Shown piece by piece: positions 17,332 through 26,103 of a stretch of DNA of 56,401 nt. Where the stretch lies: contig JAJYDF010000021.1 of NCBI GenBank assembly GCA_021777765.1, positions 1-56,401 on the forward strand. The letters are read 5' to 3'. Positions within the stretch are counted from its first letter, which is position 1, and each line of letters starts with the position of its first letter. The DNA is from Pseudomonadota bacterium (GTDB taxonomy: Bacteria; Pseudomonadota; Gammaproteobacteria; DASZBR01). Made by a program: the position numbers and the translations under genes. A model generated the notes under the pieces. It made no database searches, was not told the DNA's origin, and saw nothing but the letters and a program-made list of their open reading frames with translations.

Positions 17332-19929
17332 CTAAAATAAAACAGAAAATCCTACCGTATAAGTATTATCATACCCCGATTGATTTAAACCTTGCATAAT
17401 CTCTCTCTCAGGACCATAAAAATTAGTATGTTGATATTGTGCATAAATATCTAATCCTGGCATGACACGATAATAAGGGCGTAAAGTATATTCCATTTCA
17501 TTAACACCACTACCTATTTGATCTTCAGCTACCGTTTTTGATGCCATTATTGAGCGAATCCCAGCTCTAATAAAGAAATTATTGGATATCTGCGTATCTC
17601 GCGTAAATTCAGCATCTAATTTAGCACTGCCATCATGTGCATAAGCTCTAATATTTGTATCAATAAAATAGGGCATTAATCCTTCAATACCCACACCTGG
17701 TTGTAAATAAGGAGTATCAGCGGGTCGATATACATAATTCACACCACCTTTAATTGCCCAAAATTCACTAATAGCATGCCAATAAAAAATATCCATATCA
17801 GCATTTTGTACAACATCATTTCTCATTTCTGCTTCATTAGTATATAAATTTAATTTATCATCATCGGTGCCCATTAATGCATTAAATGTTGCTTGATAAA
17901 AATTACCAAAATTACCATTAACATCTAAAAAATTACTAACATAAATTCTGCCCTGCTCTACGGGTAACGCTGGTATATAATTTTGATCCATAGAATTATT
18001 CATATCTTGCATATTATGCATATATGACATGCCAGAAAATGAATATTGCGGTTGACTGATTGTAGGAGTATTTGGATATATAAATTCCGTTGCCATACCA
18101 GTCATCATGTGATAAAGATTATGACAATGAAAATACCATATGCCGCCATTTGCATTAGCATCTAAATCAGCAACCATTGTTGCATTTGGTGGCACATCTA
18201 TTGTGTGTAATAAGGGATCATACGCACCATGACCATTTCGCAAAATAAACCAATGACCATGCTCATGCATAGGATGATGCATCATCGTTTCATTAATAAA
18301 TATCAGACGATATCTTTTTCCCGGTTCAATTAATATCGGTTTTGCTTTATATTCCGGTACACCATTAATAAACCAAAAATATCGGCCCATATAGCCATAT
18401 AATTTAATTTTTATTATTTGATAAGGCTTGTTAGGATCATTAGTTTGAACCATAGATTTCATATTTTGATATTTTGTATCTGTGTCACTGACCATCGGTA
18501 AACCCTGATCTGAATTATTATTTTGTGATGCCATACCCATATTGTTCATCGATAAATTTGAATTATCCATGCCATTCATTACTGATTGTGTATTATTCAT
18601 ACTGCTCATTAAATTATTTTTTTGCGATAACTTATTTTTGTCATTTAAAACATTCCCATTTTTCATTTGCGATTGCGCACTATTTATATCTGTCATTGAT
18701 GAATTAGACATATTCATATTATCCATTGCATTATTATTTGCAGACTGGATAGTATTATTATTCATAGATGACATTGCAGATGAATTACTCATCCTTGGCA
18801 TTGTTTTTCCTGACATATTAGATTGATTCATGCCACTCATTGCCATACCAGACATATTCATCATCATCGGTTTTGGTTCAGGAAATGGAATTACAGAAGA
18901 TAAATTAACCATTTGTTGCGGCTGTGTGACTAAAGCACCATATGCAGCACCCATTTGATCAATGGATTCTGCATAAATAATTGCCGGTGATAGATGGGTT
19001 ATTTTTATCAATACATCAAATGTTTCTCCTGGTGCAATTTCAAAATCATTTAATGAATATGGCACTATATTTTGACCATCCACTTGAATTAATTTCATTG
19101 CATAATCAGGAATTTTCACATGAAAAATGGAACTACCACCCGCATCAATAAATCTTAAACGTATGGTATCTCCCACTTTAACAATAGATGTCCATGGATT
19201 TTGTTCAGTATGCCCATTTAATAAAAATGCACTATACGCCACATCGCTAATATCATAAGGACTCATACGCATGATTTGCATGTCTGCATAAGCTTGTTTT
19301 AATTGTTGACGTTCGCTAGGTGAATCTTGCTGATATGATTTAATAAAATGCAATAAAGATGCTTGAAGAGGAAATTCTGATTGATAATAATCACCATCTT
19401 TTTTTAAATTATTCATCACTGATTCAGGATCAACATTATTCCAATCCGATAAAATCATCACAAAATCTTTATTCACAGGATATCTTGCGCGTTTAGGATC
19501 GATGATAATTCCACCATAAAGTCCTTGTTGTTCCTGCATACCAGCGTGTGCATGATACCAATAAGTTCCAGATTGATTTAATACAAATTGATAATGAAAA
19601 ACACCGCCTGGGGGAATTGCTGGTTGCGTTAAGCCTGCAACACCATCCATATTCCAAGGTACAATTAATCCATGCCAATGAATTGCAGTACCTATATCTA
19701 AATGATTATAAACATTGATAGTAACATGATCGCCTTCTTTAAAATGTAATGTAGGCGCTGGAATTTGATTATTTACCGCAATGGCTTGTCCATTTTTTCC
19801 TGCAAAATTCACTGTTTTATAAACGACTGATAAATTTACAGTAACATTATCTGCAATCGCATTACTACAAAATAAAAATAATAAAACATAAACCGCACAT
19901 ATCAATTTTTTATTAAACATGTTTTGCAT
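17332..19929 (-). CDS. Multicopper oxidase fused to CopB-like outer-membrane barrel
   Basis: This 865-aa protein begins with a Sec-type signal peptide (residues 1-26, KLICAVYVLLFLF then NAIADN). Next is a multicopper oxidase of CopA/PcoA type with all copper motifs: AIHWHGLIVPW, TYWYHAHAGMQEQ, HHPMHEHGHWF and WYFHCHNLYHMMTGM. Between cupredoxin domains 2 and 3 (about 350-480) lies a long Met/Asn/Ser-rich insert (MMNMSGMAMSGMNQ and many similar repeats) likely to bind Cu+. Residues about 660-865 match CopB/PcoB: AISEFWAIKGGVNYVYRP, GIEGLMPYF, ending YTVGFSVLF like a beta-barrel. CopA and CopB are normally separate. The frame is continuous with no junction damage. An AAGGAA site precedes the ATG. 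Confidence 0.9.
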   Translation of the reverse strand: MQNMFNKKLICAVYVLLFLFCSNAIADNVTVNLSVVYKTVNFAGKNGQAIAVNNQIPAPTLHFKEGDHVTINVYNHLDIGTAIHWHGLIVPWNMDGVAGLTQPAIPPGGVFHYQFVLNQSGTYWYHAHAGMQEQQGLYGGIIIDPKRARYPVNKDFVMILSDWNNVDPESVMNNLKKDGDYYQSEFPLQASLLHFIKSYQQDSPSERQQLKQAYADMQIMRMSPYDISDVAYSAFLLNGHTEQNPWTSIVKVGDTIRLRFIDAGGSSIFHVKIPDYAMKLIQVDGQNIVPYSLNDFEIAPGETFDVLIKITHLSPAIIYAESIDQMGAAYGALVTQPQQMVNLSSVIPFPEPKPMMMNMSGMAMSGMNQSNMSGKTMPRMSNSSAMSSMNNNTIQSANNNAMDNMNMSNSSMTDINSAQSQMKNGNVLNDKNKLSQKNNLMSSMNNTQSVMNGMDNSNLSMNNMGMASQNNNSDQGLPMVSDTDTKYQNMKSMVQTNDPNKPYQIIKIKLYGYMGRYFWFINGVPEYKAKPILIEPGKRYRLIFINETMMHHPMHEHGHWFILRNGHGAYDPLLHTIDVPPNATMVADLDANANGGIWYFHCHNLYHMMTGMATEFIYPNTPTISQPQYSFSGMSYMHNMQDMNNSMDQNYIPALPVEQGRIYVSNFLDVNGNFGNFYQATFNALMGTDDDKLNLYTNEAEMRNDVVQNADMDIFYWHAISEFWAIKGGVNYVYRPADTPYLQPGVGIEGLMPYFIDTNIRAYAHDGSAKLDAEFTRDTQISNNFFIRAGIRSIMASKTVAEDQIGSGVNEMEYTLRPYYRVMPGLDIYAQYQHTNFYGPEREIMQGLNQSGYDNTYTVGFSVLF

Positions 19930-20043
19930 ATTTATTCCTTAAGTAATGCTTTAATCAATTTAAAGTAATCCGAAAAAACTGTACTTATTTATTTAACCCT
20001 ATATATAATTAGCGCCATTCGATATTTTGGAGCTGAATTTTAT

Positions 20044-20886
20044 ATGGATATAATCCACGCAAGAAAAATATATCTCGCCACAATATGCTTTTTATTAATA
20101 AATGCCAATACATATGCTGATACAGAGAATAATTCAAACACTGTCCCAAGCGTTAACACACCTATAATTAATCCTTGTAACGATATTTTGTCTTTAGTTG
20201 ATCGTCCTAGTAAAGCAGATAGCGCGTGTGTTGTGCCCTATGGTCAATTTGATTTAGAAGGTGGATACCAATTTCTGAATCTTATTGGCACTGGAACCTC
20301 ACAAAATTTTCCCGAAGCTGAATTTAGAATTGGATTACCATGGAATAATGAATTAGTTATTTTACCGCCTAATTATAATACACAAACAATTTTCCCACGT
20401 GCAGGAGGGGGCGCAACAACGCTTGGCCTTAAACATGAAATTGGTTACACGAGCAATTTAAATGCAGCAATTGAAGGATTAGTTACATTTCCATCGGGTA
20501 GTAATGCATTTGGTAGTGATGAAACAGGCGGCGCGTTTAATGGCATTCTTACTTATAGTTTCACACCGTCAATTAGTGCAACTGCCATGCTTGGTGTAAC
20601 AACCCAAACATTACCCACGTTATCCAATGGCACACGATTTAATAGCTTTAATCCTGACGTATTAGTCTCATGGGACATCACAGATAAGGTAGAAACCTAT
20701 GCTGAAGTATTTGGTCAAACAAATGCAGGCCCTGGATTAGGATATGGATATAACGCAGATATAGGTCTTTTATATGCCATTACACACAATACCGAATTTG
20801 ATGTTTCATTTGGCCAAAGAATTACCGGTAATCTAGGTGGGTATAATAATTATATCGGCGTCGGTATGGCGACATTATTAGGATAA
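20044..20886 (+). CDS. Outer-membrane transporter-like protein (MetA-pathway type)
   Basis: This 280-aa protein has an N-terminal signal peptide (about 1-25, ending NTYA|DT). Its alternating beta-strand pattern is typical of the outer-membrane family annotated as 'MetA-pathway of phenol degradation/transporter' (PF13557-like). Examples are VVPYGQFDLEGGYQF, FRIGLPWNNELVI, LGLKHEIGY, AAIEGLVTFPSG and YAEVFGQT. It is divergently transcribed from the copper oxidase with 114 nt between them, so a shared control region and a role in metal stress are possible. The function itself is unproven in this family. Confidence 0.7.
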   Translation: MDIIHARKIYLATICFLLINANTYADTENNSNTVPSVNTPIINPCNDILSLVDRPSKADSACVVPYGQFDLEGGYQFLNLIGTGTSQNFPEAEFRIGLPWNNELVILPPNYNTQTIFPRAGGGATTLGLKHEIGYTSNLNAAIEGLVTFPSGSNAFGSDETGGAFNGILTYSFTPSISATAMLGVTTQTLPTLSNGTRFNSFNPDVLVSWDITDKVETYAEVFGQTNAGPGLGYGYNADIGLLYAITHNTEFDVSFGQRITGNLGGYNNYIGVGMATLLG

Positions 20887-20899
20887 TTTAATGTTTTTT

Positions 20900-20942
20900 C
20901 CTTCTCCCGCTTGCGGGAGAAGGTGCCGAAGGCGGATGAGGG
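20900..20942 (+). repeat. Palindromic dispersed repeat, copy B
   Basis: The same 43-45-bp unit as at 6069 (hairpin CTTCTCCCGC/GCGGGAGAAG followed by GTGCCGAAGGCGGATGAGGG). It lies 14 bp after the stop of the outer-membrane gene and 24 bp before the end of the convergent CNB-DUF1003 gene. Here the hairpin could serve as a terminator for both. Confidence 0.9.
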
Positions 20943-20966
20943 AAAATTAAAAAGAGCCTGAGAATT

Positions 20967-21875
20967 CTAACTTTTATCGGTCAGCATTTTATTAAGCGTT
21001 TCGATATGCTTATCCAAATGTGTTTGAATTTGACTACTTTGATCTTGCTTTAATGTACTCAATTCGCTCATTAATTCTTGTATTTCTTTTGCGCGAATTT
21101 CATCCATTTTTACATGAAGCATTTTCAACCACATTTCTGATTGTAAATTGACTTTATAATCAATTTCCGCAAGTAACCGATCTTTTTTAGCCTGCCGGTT
21201 TTGACTCATCATAATGATTGGCGCCTGCATTGCCGCCAAAGAAGAAAGCACTAAGGTTAATAAAAGAAATGGATAAGGATCGACTGCATTAAATAATATT
21301 TTATAACTATTAATCGTAATCCACACAACTGTCACAATGATAAATATCGATATAAAAGTCCAACTACCGATAAATGCTGCAAATTTATCAGAGAGACGTT
21401 CACCAAAAGTAAGACCTTTTTCTATTTCTGTATTCGCATTGCGAGCAGCATGTCGTTCCATTAATTGATTAGTATCGCGCAACCTTTTACCTAATACTGT
21501 TAACATTGCTATAGCCACATCGGGATGATTTTTAATAAATCTCAAAAATGGATCTCTATGCATTTTGAATAATTCTGCTTTCTCAATAACTTTAGCAGTT
21601 GCTGTCCGTGGCGAATTATCAAACATAGTGAGCTCACCGAATAAATCGCCCTTCTGCAAAGTGGTAAGCATTAACTCTTCACCATTTTCTGAGTGAAGAT
21701 ACATTGAAATTTGTCCTTTATATATAAGATAAATCGTTTCGCCCGAATCACCTTTTTTAAACAGAATTTGCTTTTTGTTCATTTGAATTGGCGTCCATAA
21801 CAATGCAAATTCTTCTAAATCTTTTTGATTCAATGATGAAAATACCGGAACGCTTGCGAGGAATTGAATGTCCAT
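20967..21875 (-). CDS. Cyclic nucleotide-binding protein with DUF1003 membrane domain
   Basis: This 302-aa protein has an N-terminal CNB domain (residues about 5-120) with a good phosphate-binding cassette: GELTMFDNSPRTATAKV (GE and R present). A DUF1003 membrane domain follows (about 150-270): GERLSDKFAAFIGSW, two helices (SIFIIVTVVWITI, LLLTLVLSSLAAMQAP), then MMSQNRQAKKDRLLAEIDY. It ends in a coiled helix. DUF1003 function is unknown; the CNB domain suggests cAMP- or cGMP-gated activity at the inner membrane. This is the second CNB protein in 7 kb. Confidence 0.88.
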   Translation of the reverse strand: MDIQFLASVPVFSSLNQKDLEEFALLWTPIQMNKKQILFKKGDSGETIYLIYKGQISMYLHSENGEELMLTTLQKGDLFGELTMFDNSPRTATAKVIEKAELFKMHRDPFLRFIKNHPDVAIAMLTVLGKRLRDTNQLMERHAARNANTEIEKGLTFGERLSDKFAAFIGSWTFISIFIIVTVVWITINSYKILFNAVDPYPFLLLTLVLSSLAAMQAPIIMMSQNRQAKKDRLLAEIDYKVNLQSEMWLKMLHVKMDEIRAKEIQELMSELSTLKQDQSSQIQTHLDKHIETLNKMLTDKS

Positions 21876-21993
21876 ATTTAATTACATATGCTCCATAGAA
21901 TGAATAACTCAAATTAAAAATATATTACCATTATAATTAAGCTTTAAAAAGGGAGGTGCATACAACCATCTCCGCTCAGGCAGTTAACTTGAA

Positions 21994-22305
21994 CTATTCA
22001 TCTTCAGAAACTATGCGATACACTTGACCACCAGGGGCCTGAAAATAAAAATGGTCCTTATCATCATACTCAACTTCTTTAACGCCAAATTTAATTAATT
22101 TATCTTTGAGCTGATTAACTGTATCTGTTTTGATTTCACACCACATCGCATTTAAACATTGTTGTTCTGTTAAACAATCTTGTGAATAAAAGACACCCAT
22201 GATGAAATTATTGGAAAAACGAAATAAATCGAAATGTGGTTTATCGGTTGGGATTGTTTCTGCACCTAAAATATCTTTATAAAAGGCACGAAACTGAGGA
22301 AACAA
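21994..22305 (-). pseudogene. 5'-truncated VOC/glyoxalase-like protein
   Basis: The 103-residue frame reads FPQFRAFYKDILGAE, then FDLFRFSNNFIMGVF, MWCEIKTD and FYFQAPGGQVYRI. This is a vicinal-oxygen-chelate fold, but the usual first beta strand (about 15 residues) is missing. The only start is a TTG at 22305 with no ribosome-binding site. The reading frame runs straight upstream into a degenerate copy of the palindromic repeat (22319-22361). The repeat or a linked rearrangement seems to have replaced the true 5' end. It could still be translated weakly from TTG, so pseudogene is the likely but not certain status. Confidence 0.65.
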
Positions 22306-22318
22306 TGATAGGTATTTT

Positions 22319-22438
22319 CCTTCTCCCCCAAAGGGAGATGGTTCGTTCGGCAGATGAGGAGATGTTAAAAAAGAAGAATTATTAATTTAAAGCCACCCTC
22401 ATCCGCCTTCGGCACCTTCTCCCGCAAGCGGGAGAAGG
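22319..22438. repeat. Inverted pair of palindromic repeats (degenerate copy E, copy C)
   Basis: Copy E (22319-22361) is a diverged plus-strand unit (CCTTCTCCC, CAAA, GGGAGATGG, then GGCAGATGAGGAG). Copy C (22394-22438) is an almost perfect minus-strand unit. Together they form a 120-bp inverted repeat with a 32-bp centre, upstream of the RasGEF-like gene. Apparent ORFs here only translate the repeat. The remaining bases to 22723 hold the ribosome-binding site for the next gene and no other gene. Confidence 0.85.
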
Positions 22439-22723
22439 AAAAAAATTGCACACAATTATTTTTTGAGGGGTAAACAAAAAAAGATATTTCTTTATGAATT
22501 ATTAAGGTTTTATTAACAAAAAATCTAACCATTATTTTTGTAGATAGAAAATTTGACAAATTACTGACAATGGGTATAAATTCAAACCGTCCCCCCTAAA
22601 AGGAGAAAATCCACCACAATCTAACCATTAAAAATTCCGCGTCATTGCTCATATCATAAAGCCAATACGTTCCTAACCATTAATAAATAAATAAATTCAC
22701 AGATTAATTAAGGAGTCCGTGTT

Positions 22724-25700
22724 ATGAAAACTGAGATCAGTAATATTGAAATAGCCGAATCGTTTTATAAATTCGTTATTGAAAAACTTAATGCCTCTTC
22801 ACAAAATCCTGACAAAGAATCTACAGACCTGGCCGTTAAACAACAAGCAATGGCAGCTTTCTTATATAAGTTTATACAACATCAAATAAATAGTCTTAAA
22901 TCTCAATCGCAAATATCTCCTTTAAAAGCAAGAACGGTTAAAAAACAAGTTAGTCTGATTGAAGAACGATTTAATCAATTAACTAACACGATACAAAGCG
23001 CTCAATTTAAACGAGGCCTTACTACTAATAATTTATCGAAAGAAATAATGAAATCCATGCCTTTATTTCCTTCTAAAAGTGATAAAAACAAAAATAACAA
23101 TGTGCTTGGACTGCTCGTCAATCATGCAATAACACCTTTATTTACACCATGGCAAAATCAAAAATGGTTTCAAATGATAGCGGGTACTATCGAAAAAAAT
23201 CATTTCCTCAATCAAAACAGAGCATTAAAGACCGCCCTTAAAAAAGCTGTCGATTTCAATGAGTTTGATGTGATGGCAAAATCCCAGTTGAAAACAGAAT
23301 ACAAATTAAATGAATTAACTGATTATTTAAATAAGCTCAAAACCTCTGAAGAACATTATCAATCAATTGCGGATGAAGTGAATAATTTAAGCAATACTAT
23401 TTTACAGGAACAATTACCTAAAGAACTTACCTTAATTATTAATACAGAAAACGTTGATAAGCTGAGCAAATTAAACCAAATTCATGCAAAATTTTATAAA
23501 GATAATAATCATATTATTACTAATGAACAATTACGCAGTAAAGCTTTCGAAATAGCTAACCCCTTTATTTTGAAATTAGAAGAGGCGATTTTATCTGACC
23601 TTGAAAAAGATTCAAATAATGCGCCTTATCAACAAATCGTGAATATCAATACTCTGTCCTCAAAATCAAAATGCGCATCCGCATCTTTTCAACAGCGTTT
23701 AAACCTAAAACATGAACAGATTTGTCAACAGATTATCAACCAACTCGATGCTATCAAGAAAAATAATACAATTAATATTTATCAGAAAATTGACGCAATT
23801 AATCAATTCTTGGGAGATGAACCATATACTTTATCACCAAAAATAACTCAAGCAGTAAAATCATTACAATTAGATTTAAGACAAACCATCAAACAAGAGA
23901 TTGAAGCGATTTATAAAAACGATTCTCTGACTATTAATGATAAATTACAGCAGATAAAAGCCGTGATGAAGATGATGAGCACCGGTTCTGCCATTCAACA
24001 TAGTTATATTAAAATAGCCAATACTTATTTAAAAGATCTGGTTAATAAAACCATTGCTGAACTACAGTTTTCAGCAGAAGCATCGCATTTCCAAGTGTTA
24101 AATACATTAAATGCACTGACTATTTCAGCATTACAATTAAACGCCCTGGATGATAAAAGTATTCAATCGTTGAAAAAACAATACACACAAATGCTTTGGC
24201 AAACATCATGCGCTATAGATTTTTTATGCAGACAAAACTTTATCGCTGAAGCACCATTTGTCCTGCCAGCAGATATAAAGAAATTCAAACTTGCAGCTAA
24301 CGCTTTTAATGCTTCACAAAACGGTCTGGATAATGTAACAAAAACATTTATATCCTATGTATTGTCATCAGAGTCCCTCAATGAGACCAGCTTAAAAATT
24401 GAACAGCTCATCATTATTGCCAATCATTTATTACACAAAGGATCAATAGATGGTTTTATGGCAGTTATGACAGCATTAAATAATGGGGCTATAACACGAT
24501 TAAATAATGCATTAAATGGTATATCCGCCGAGACCAAACAATTATTTAAAGATTTTAATTTTATTATCGATGCTAATAATAATTTCCCTATATTACGCAA
24601 GGTGCAGCATGCAGGAATAGAATCTGGAATAAATGTTGTTCCTTCGGTCATTTTATTAAGCAAAGATTTAACTTCTGCGGCTGAAAAACCTGAACAATCG
24701 CAACAAGTCATTGTTAATTTAACTAACCAATTTAATGCCACACGTACTAAAATAGAAAAAAATTTAAAACCATTTACTGATAAATCATTTCAATCTGGCA
24801 ACGGATTAGATGAACAAGCAGCCTATCAACGTTCGCTGAAATTAGAACCAAAAAATACACAGATTGCCAAACCCACTATTATGCAACATTTGACAACATT
24901 GACAGTGCCAGTAAAACCAAAAGTATTTCACATGAAACTAAGTAAAATACTTAATTCCGAGCAACCATCTCAACAACCTATGAGCAATCCACCATCACAG
25001 AAAAATATTAACCCAGTAAATAGTAGCGTAAAAGCAACTGACATTAAGCCAGCAACATTCCCTAATAAAAACAACTTACCTCAATCCCATCAACATTCAT
25101 CTGCAAACAATGCTAATGCTAAAGGGAAAGAACATTCTTTTAATACGAATAACAGTCGATCAGCGCAAAATGTATTAAATACAGCCAACAGGATATTACG
25201 TAATTCATCTTCAGCTATACATTCCTCATCTTCCGCAAGTTATATCGCTAAATTAATGGCGTTTGCATCAGATGAAATTGATGTGTCCGCACATAAAAAT
25301 AATGCGCATGACCAAAAAACAAATGTTCTGCCTGATCACAAATCCGCTCCATTAATATCTTCAACAAAACAATCATCCGCTGAAAAGGATAAAACAAAAA
25401 AACAACAAGCAAATTCATCAACTTTCTCAAATTTTATTAAGATCATTAATAATGCATGGCAAGGCGTATTACGATTTGTTAGTTTAGATATTAATCCAAA
25501 TGCAAAAAACTCTGTTTTACAACCCGCTTATGCCTCAAGTAATGATAAGGAAAACAAATCACCCCAGCCATCGCCCGTTAAAAAAGAAAAGAAAAAATTA
25601 CCTCTCTCAGATTACAATCCTAATACGAGATCGAGATATAAATCCAACAGTGTGCATAATGGTTCAAGCAGTTATACATTGAGATTATTTTCTAACGGGA

Positions 25701-25789
25701 ATGGTTCATCTATTCATCCACGTGCTGGACAAGTTGAACAATTAATGACTGAATCACAATCGTCTGTCTACAAAAAACGATCGATATAA
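22724..25789 (+). CDS. Large protein with RasGEF-like domain, candidate effector
   Basis: This 1021-aa cytosolic-type protein has no signal peptide. Residues about 1-490 are helical and unrecognised. Residues about 500-690 resemble the CDC25/RasGEF catalytic domain. IEQLIIIANHLLHKGSIDGF then MAVMTALNNGAITRLNNAL parallels the family block 'KFIxIAxxLRxLNNFNxLMAIxxGLNSxxIxRLKKTW'. Then follow FPILRKV and VPSVILLSKDLTS (family 'xPxxPFLGxxLxDLT'). The last 300 residues are low-complexity and Ser/Asn/Gln/Lys-rich. RasGEFs activate small GTPases, which bacteria do not use this way, and Legionella has a RasGEF effector, so host targeting is likely. AAGGAG lies 8 nt before the ATG, and a strong terminator follows. 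Confidence 0.75.
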   Translation: MKTEISNIEIAESFYKFVIEKLNASSQNPDKESTDLAVKQQAMAAFLYKFIQHQINSLKSQSQISPLKARTVKKQVSLIEERFNQLTNTIQSAQFKRGLTTNNLSKEIMKSMPLFPSKSDKNKNNNVLGLLVNHAITPLFTPWQNQKWFQMIAGTIEKNHFLNQNRALKTALKKAVDFNEFDVMAKSQLKTEYKLNELTDYLNKLKTSEEHYQSIADEVNNLSNTILQEQLPKELTLIINTENVDKLSKLNQIHAKFYKDNNHIITNEQLRSKAFEIANPFILKLEEAILSDLEKDSNNAPYQQIVNINTLSSKSKCASASFQQRLNLKHEQICQQIINQLDAIKKNNTINIYQKIDAINQFLGDEPYTLSPKITQAVKSLQLDLRQTIKQEIEAIYKNDSLTINDKLQQIKAVMKMMSTGSAIQHSYIKIANTYLKDLVNKTIAELQFSAEASHFQVLNTLNALTISALQLNALDDKSIQSLKKQYTQMLWQTSCAIDFLCRQNFIAEAPFVLPADIKKFKLAANAFNASQNGLDNVTKTFISYVLSSESLNETSLKIEQLIIIANHLLHKGSIDGFMAVMTALNNGAITRLNNALNGISAETKQLFKDFNFIIDANNNFPILRKVQHAGIESGINVVPSVILLSKDLTSAAEKPEQSQQVIVNLTNQFNATRTKIEKNLKPFTDKSFQSGNGLDEQAAYQRSLKLEPKNTQIAKPTIMQHLTTLTVPVKPKVFHMKLSKILNSEQPSQQPMSNPPSQKNINPVNSSVKATDIKPATFPNKNNLPQSHQHSSANNANAKGKEHSFNTNNSRSAQNVLNTANRILRNSSSAIHSSSSASYIAKLMAFASDEIDVSAHKNNAHDQKTNVLPDHKSAPLISSTKQSSAEKDKTKKQQANSSTFSNFIKIINNAWQGVLRFVSLDINPNAKNSVLQPAYASSNDKENKSPQPSPVKKEKKKLPLSDYNPNTRSRYKSNSVHNGSSSYTLRLFSNGNGSSIHPRAGQVEQLMTESQSSVYKKRSI

Positions 25790-25810
25790 TAGGGTTTTCA
25801 AAATTAATAA

Positions 25811-25846
25811 GTAAAATTCCCCGAAATTGGGGAATTTTACTTTTTT
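25811..25846 (+). terminator. Rho-independent terminator
   Basis: A perfect 12-bp stem (GTAAAATTCCCC / GGGGAATTTTAC) with a 6-nt loop is followed by six T. It lies 21 bp downstream of the RasGEF-like gene, which it should terminate. Confidence 0.92.
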
Positions 25847-25953
25847 CGCAGCCATATAAACCGTATCAGCAGTCTGGCTATAATAGGTTGAGATGAAATT
25901 TCCTTAGAGAGAATTTTCAATCCTTATAAAGATGCGATAAACAGCGAGGTTGC

Positions 25954-25981
25954 TTGGGGTTAGATAAAATGTTATTATAAT
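25954..25981 (+). promoter_or_regulatory. Putative promoter of DEAD-box gene with long leader
   Basis: TTGGGG (25954-25959) and TATAAT (25976-25981) are separated by 16 nt. Transcription would begin near 25988, giving a leader of about 115 nt before the helicase ATG at 26104. Long 5' leaders are usual for cold-inducible RNA helicases. The remainder of the 314-bp gap holds only the terminator above. Confidence 0.5.
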
Positions 25982-26103
25982 GCACTTTTTTAACAATTAA
26001 CCGCGCAGTAGCTCTCGTTTTCTAGCCCCCATCGCATAATTCACTGTGAATTTTAGGTTGGCAACGATTTGAGTATGCCTAACACCTATTAAAGGAAACA
26101 GTA

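Noticed and set aside
18542..18826. 94-aa plus-strand hydrophobic ORF opposite the copper oxidase
   Set aside because: It is the antisense reading of the Met/Asn-rich insert; hydrophobicity is a by-product of codon complementarity.
22365..22559. 64-aa minus-strand ORF containing FSRLREKVPKADEGG
   Set aside because: Most of it is a translation of the palindromic repeat copy C; similar peptides appear wherever the repeat occurs.
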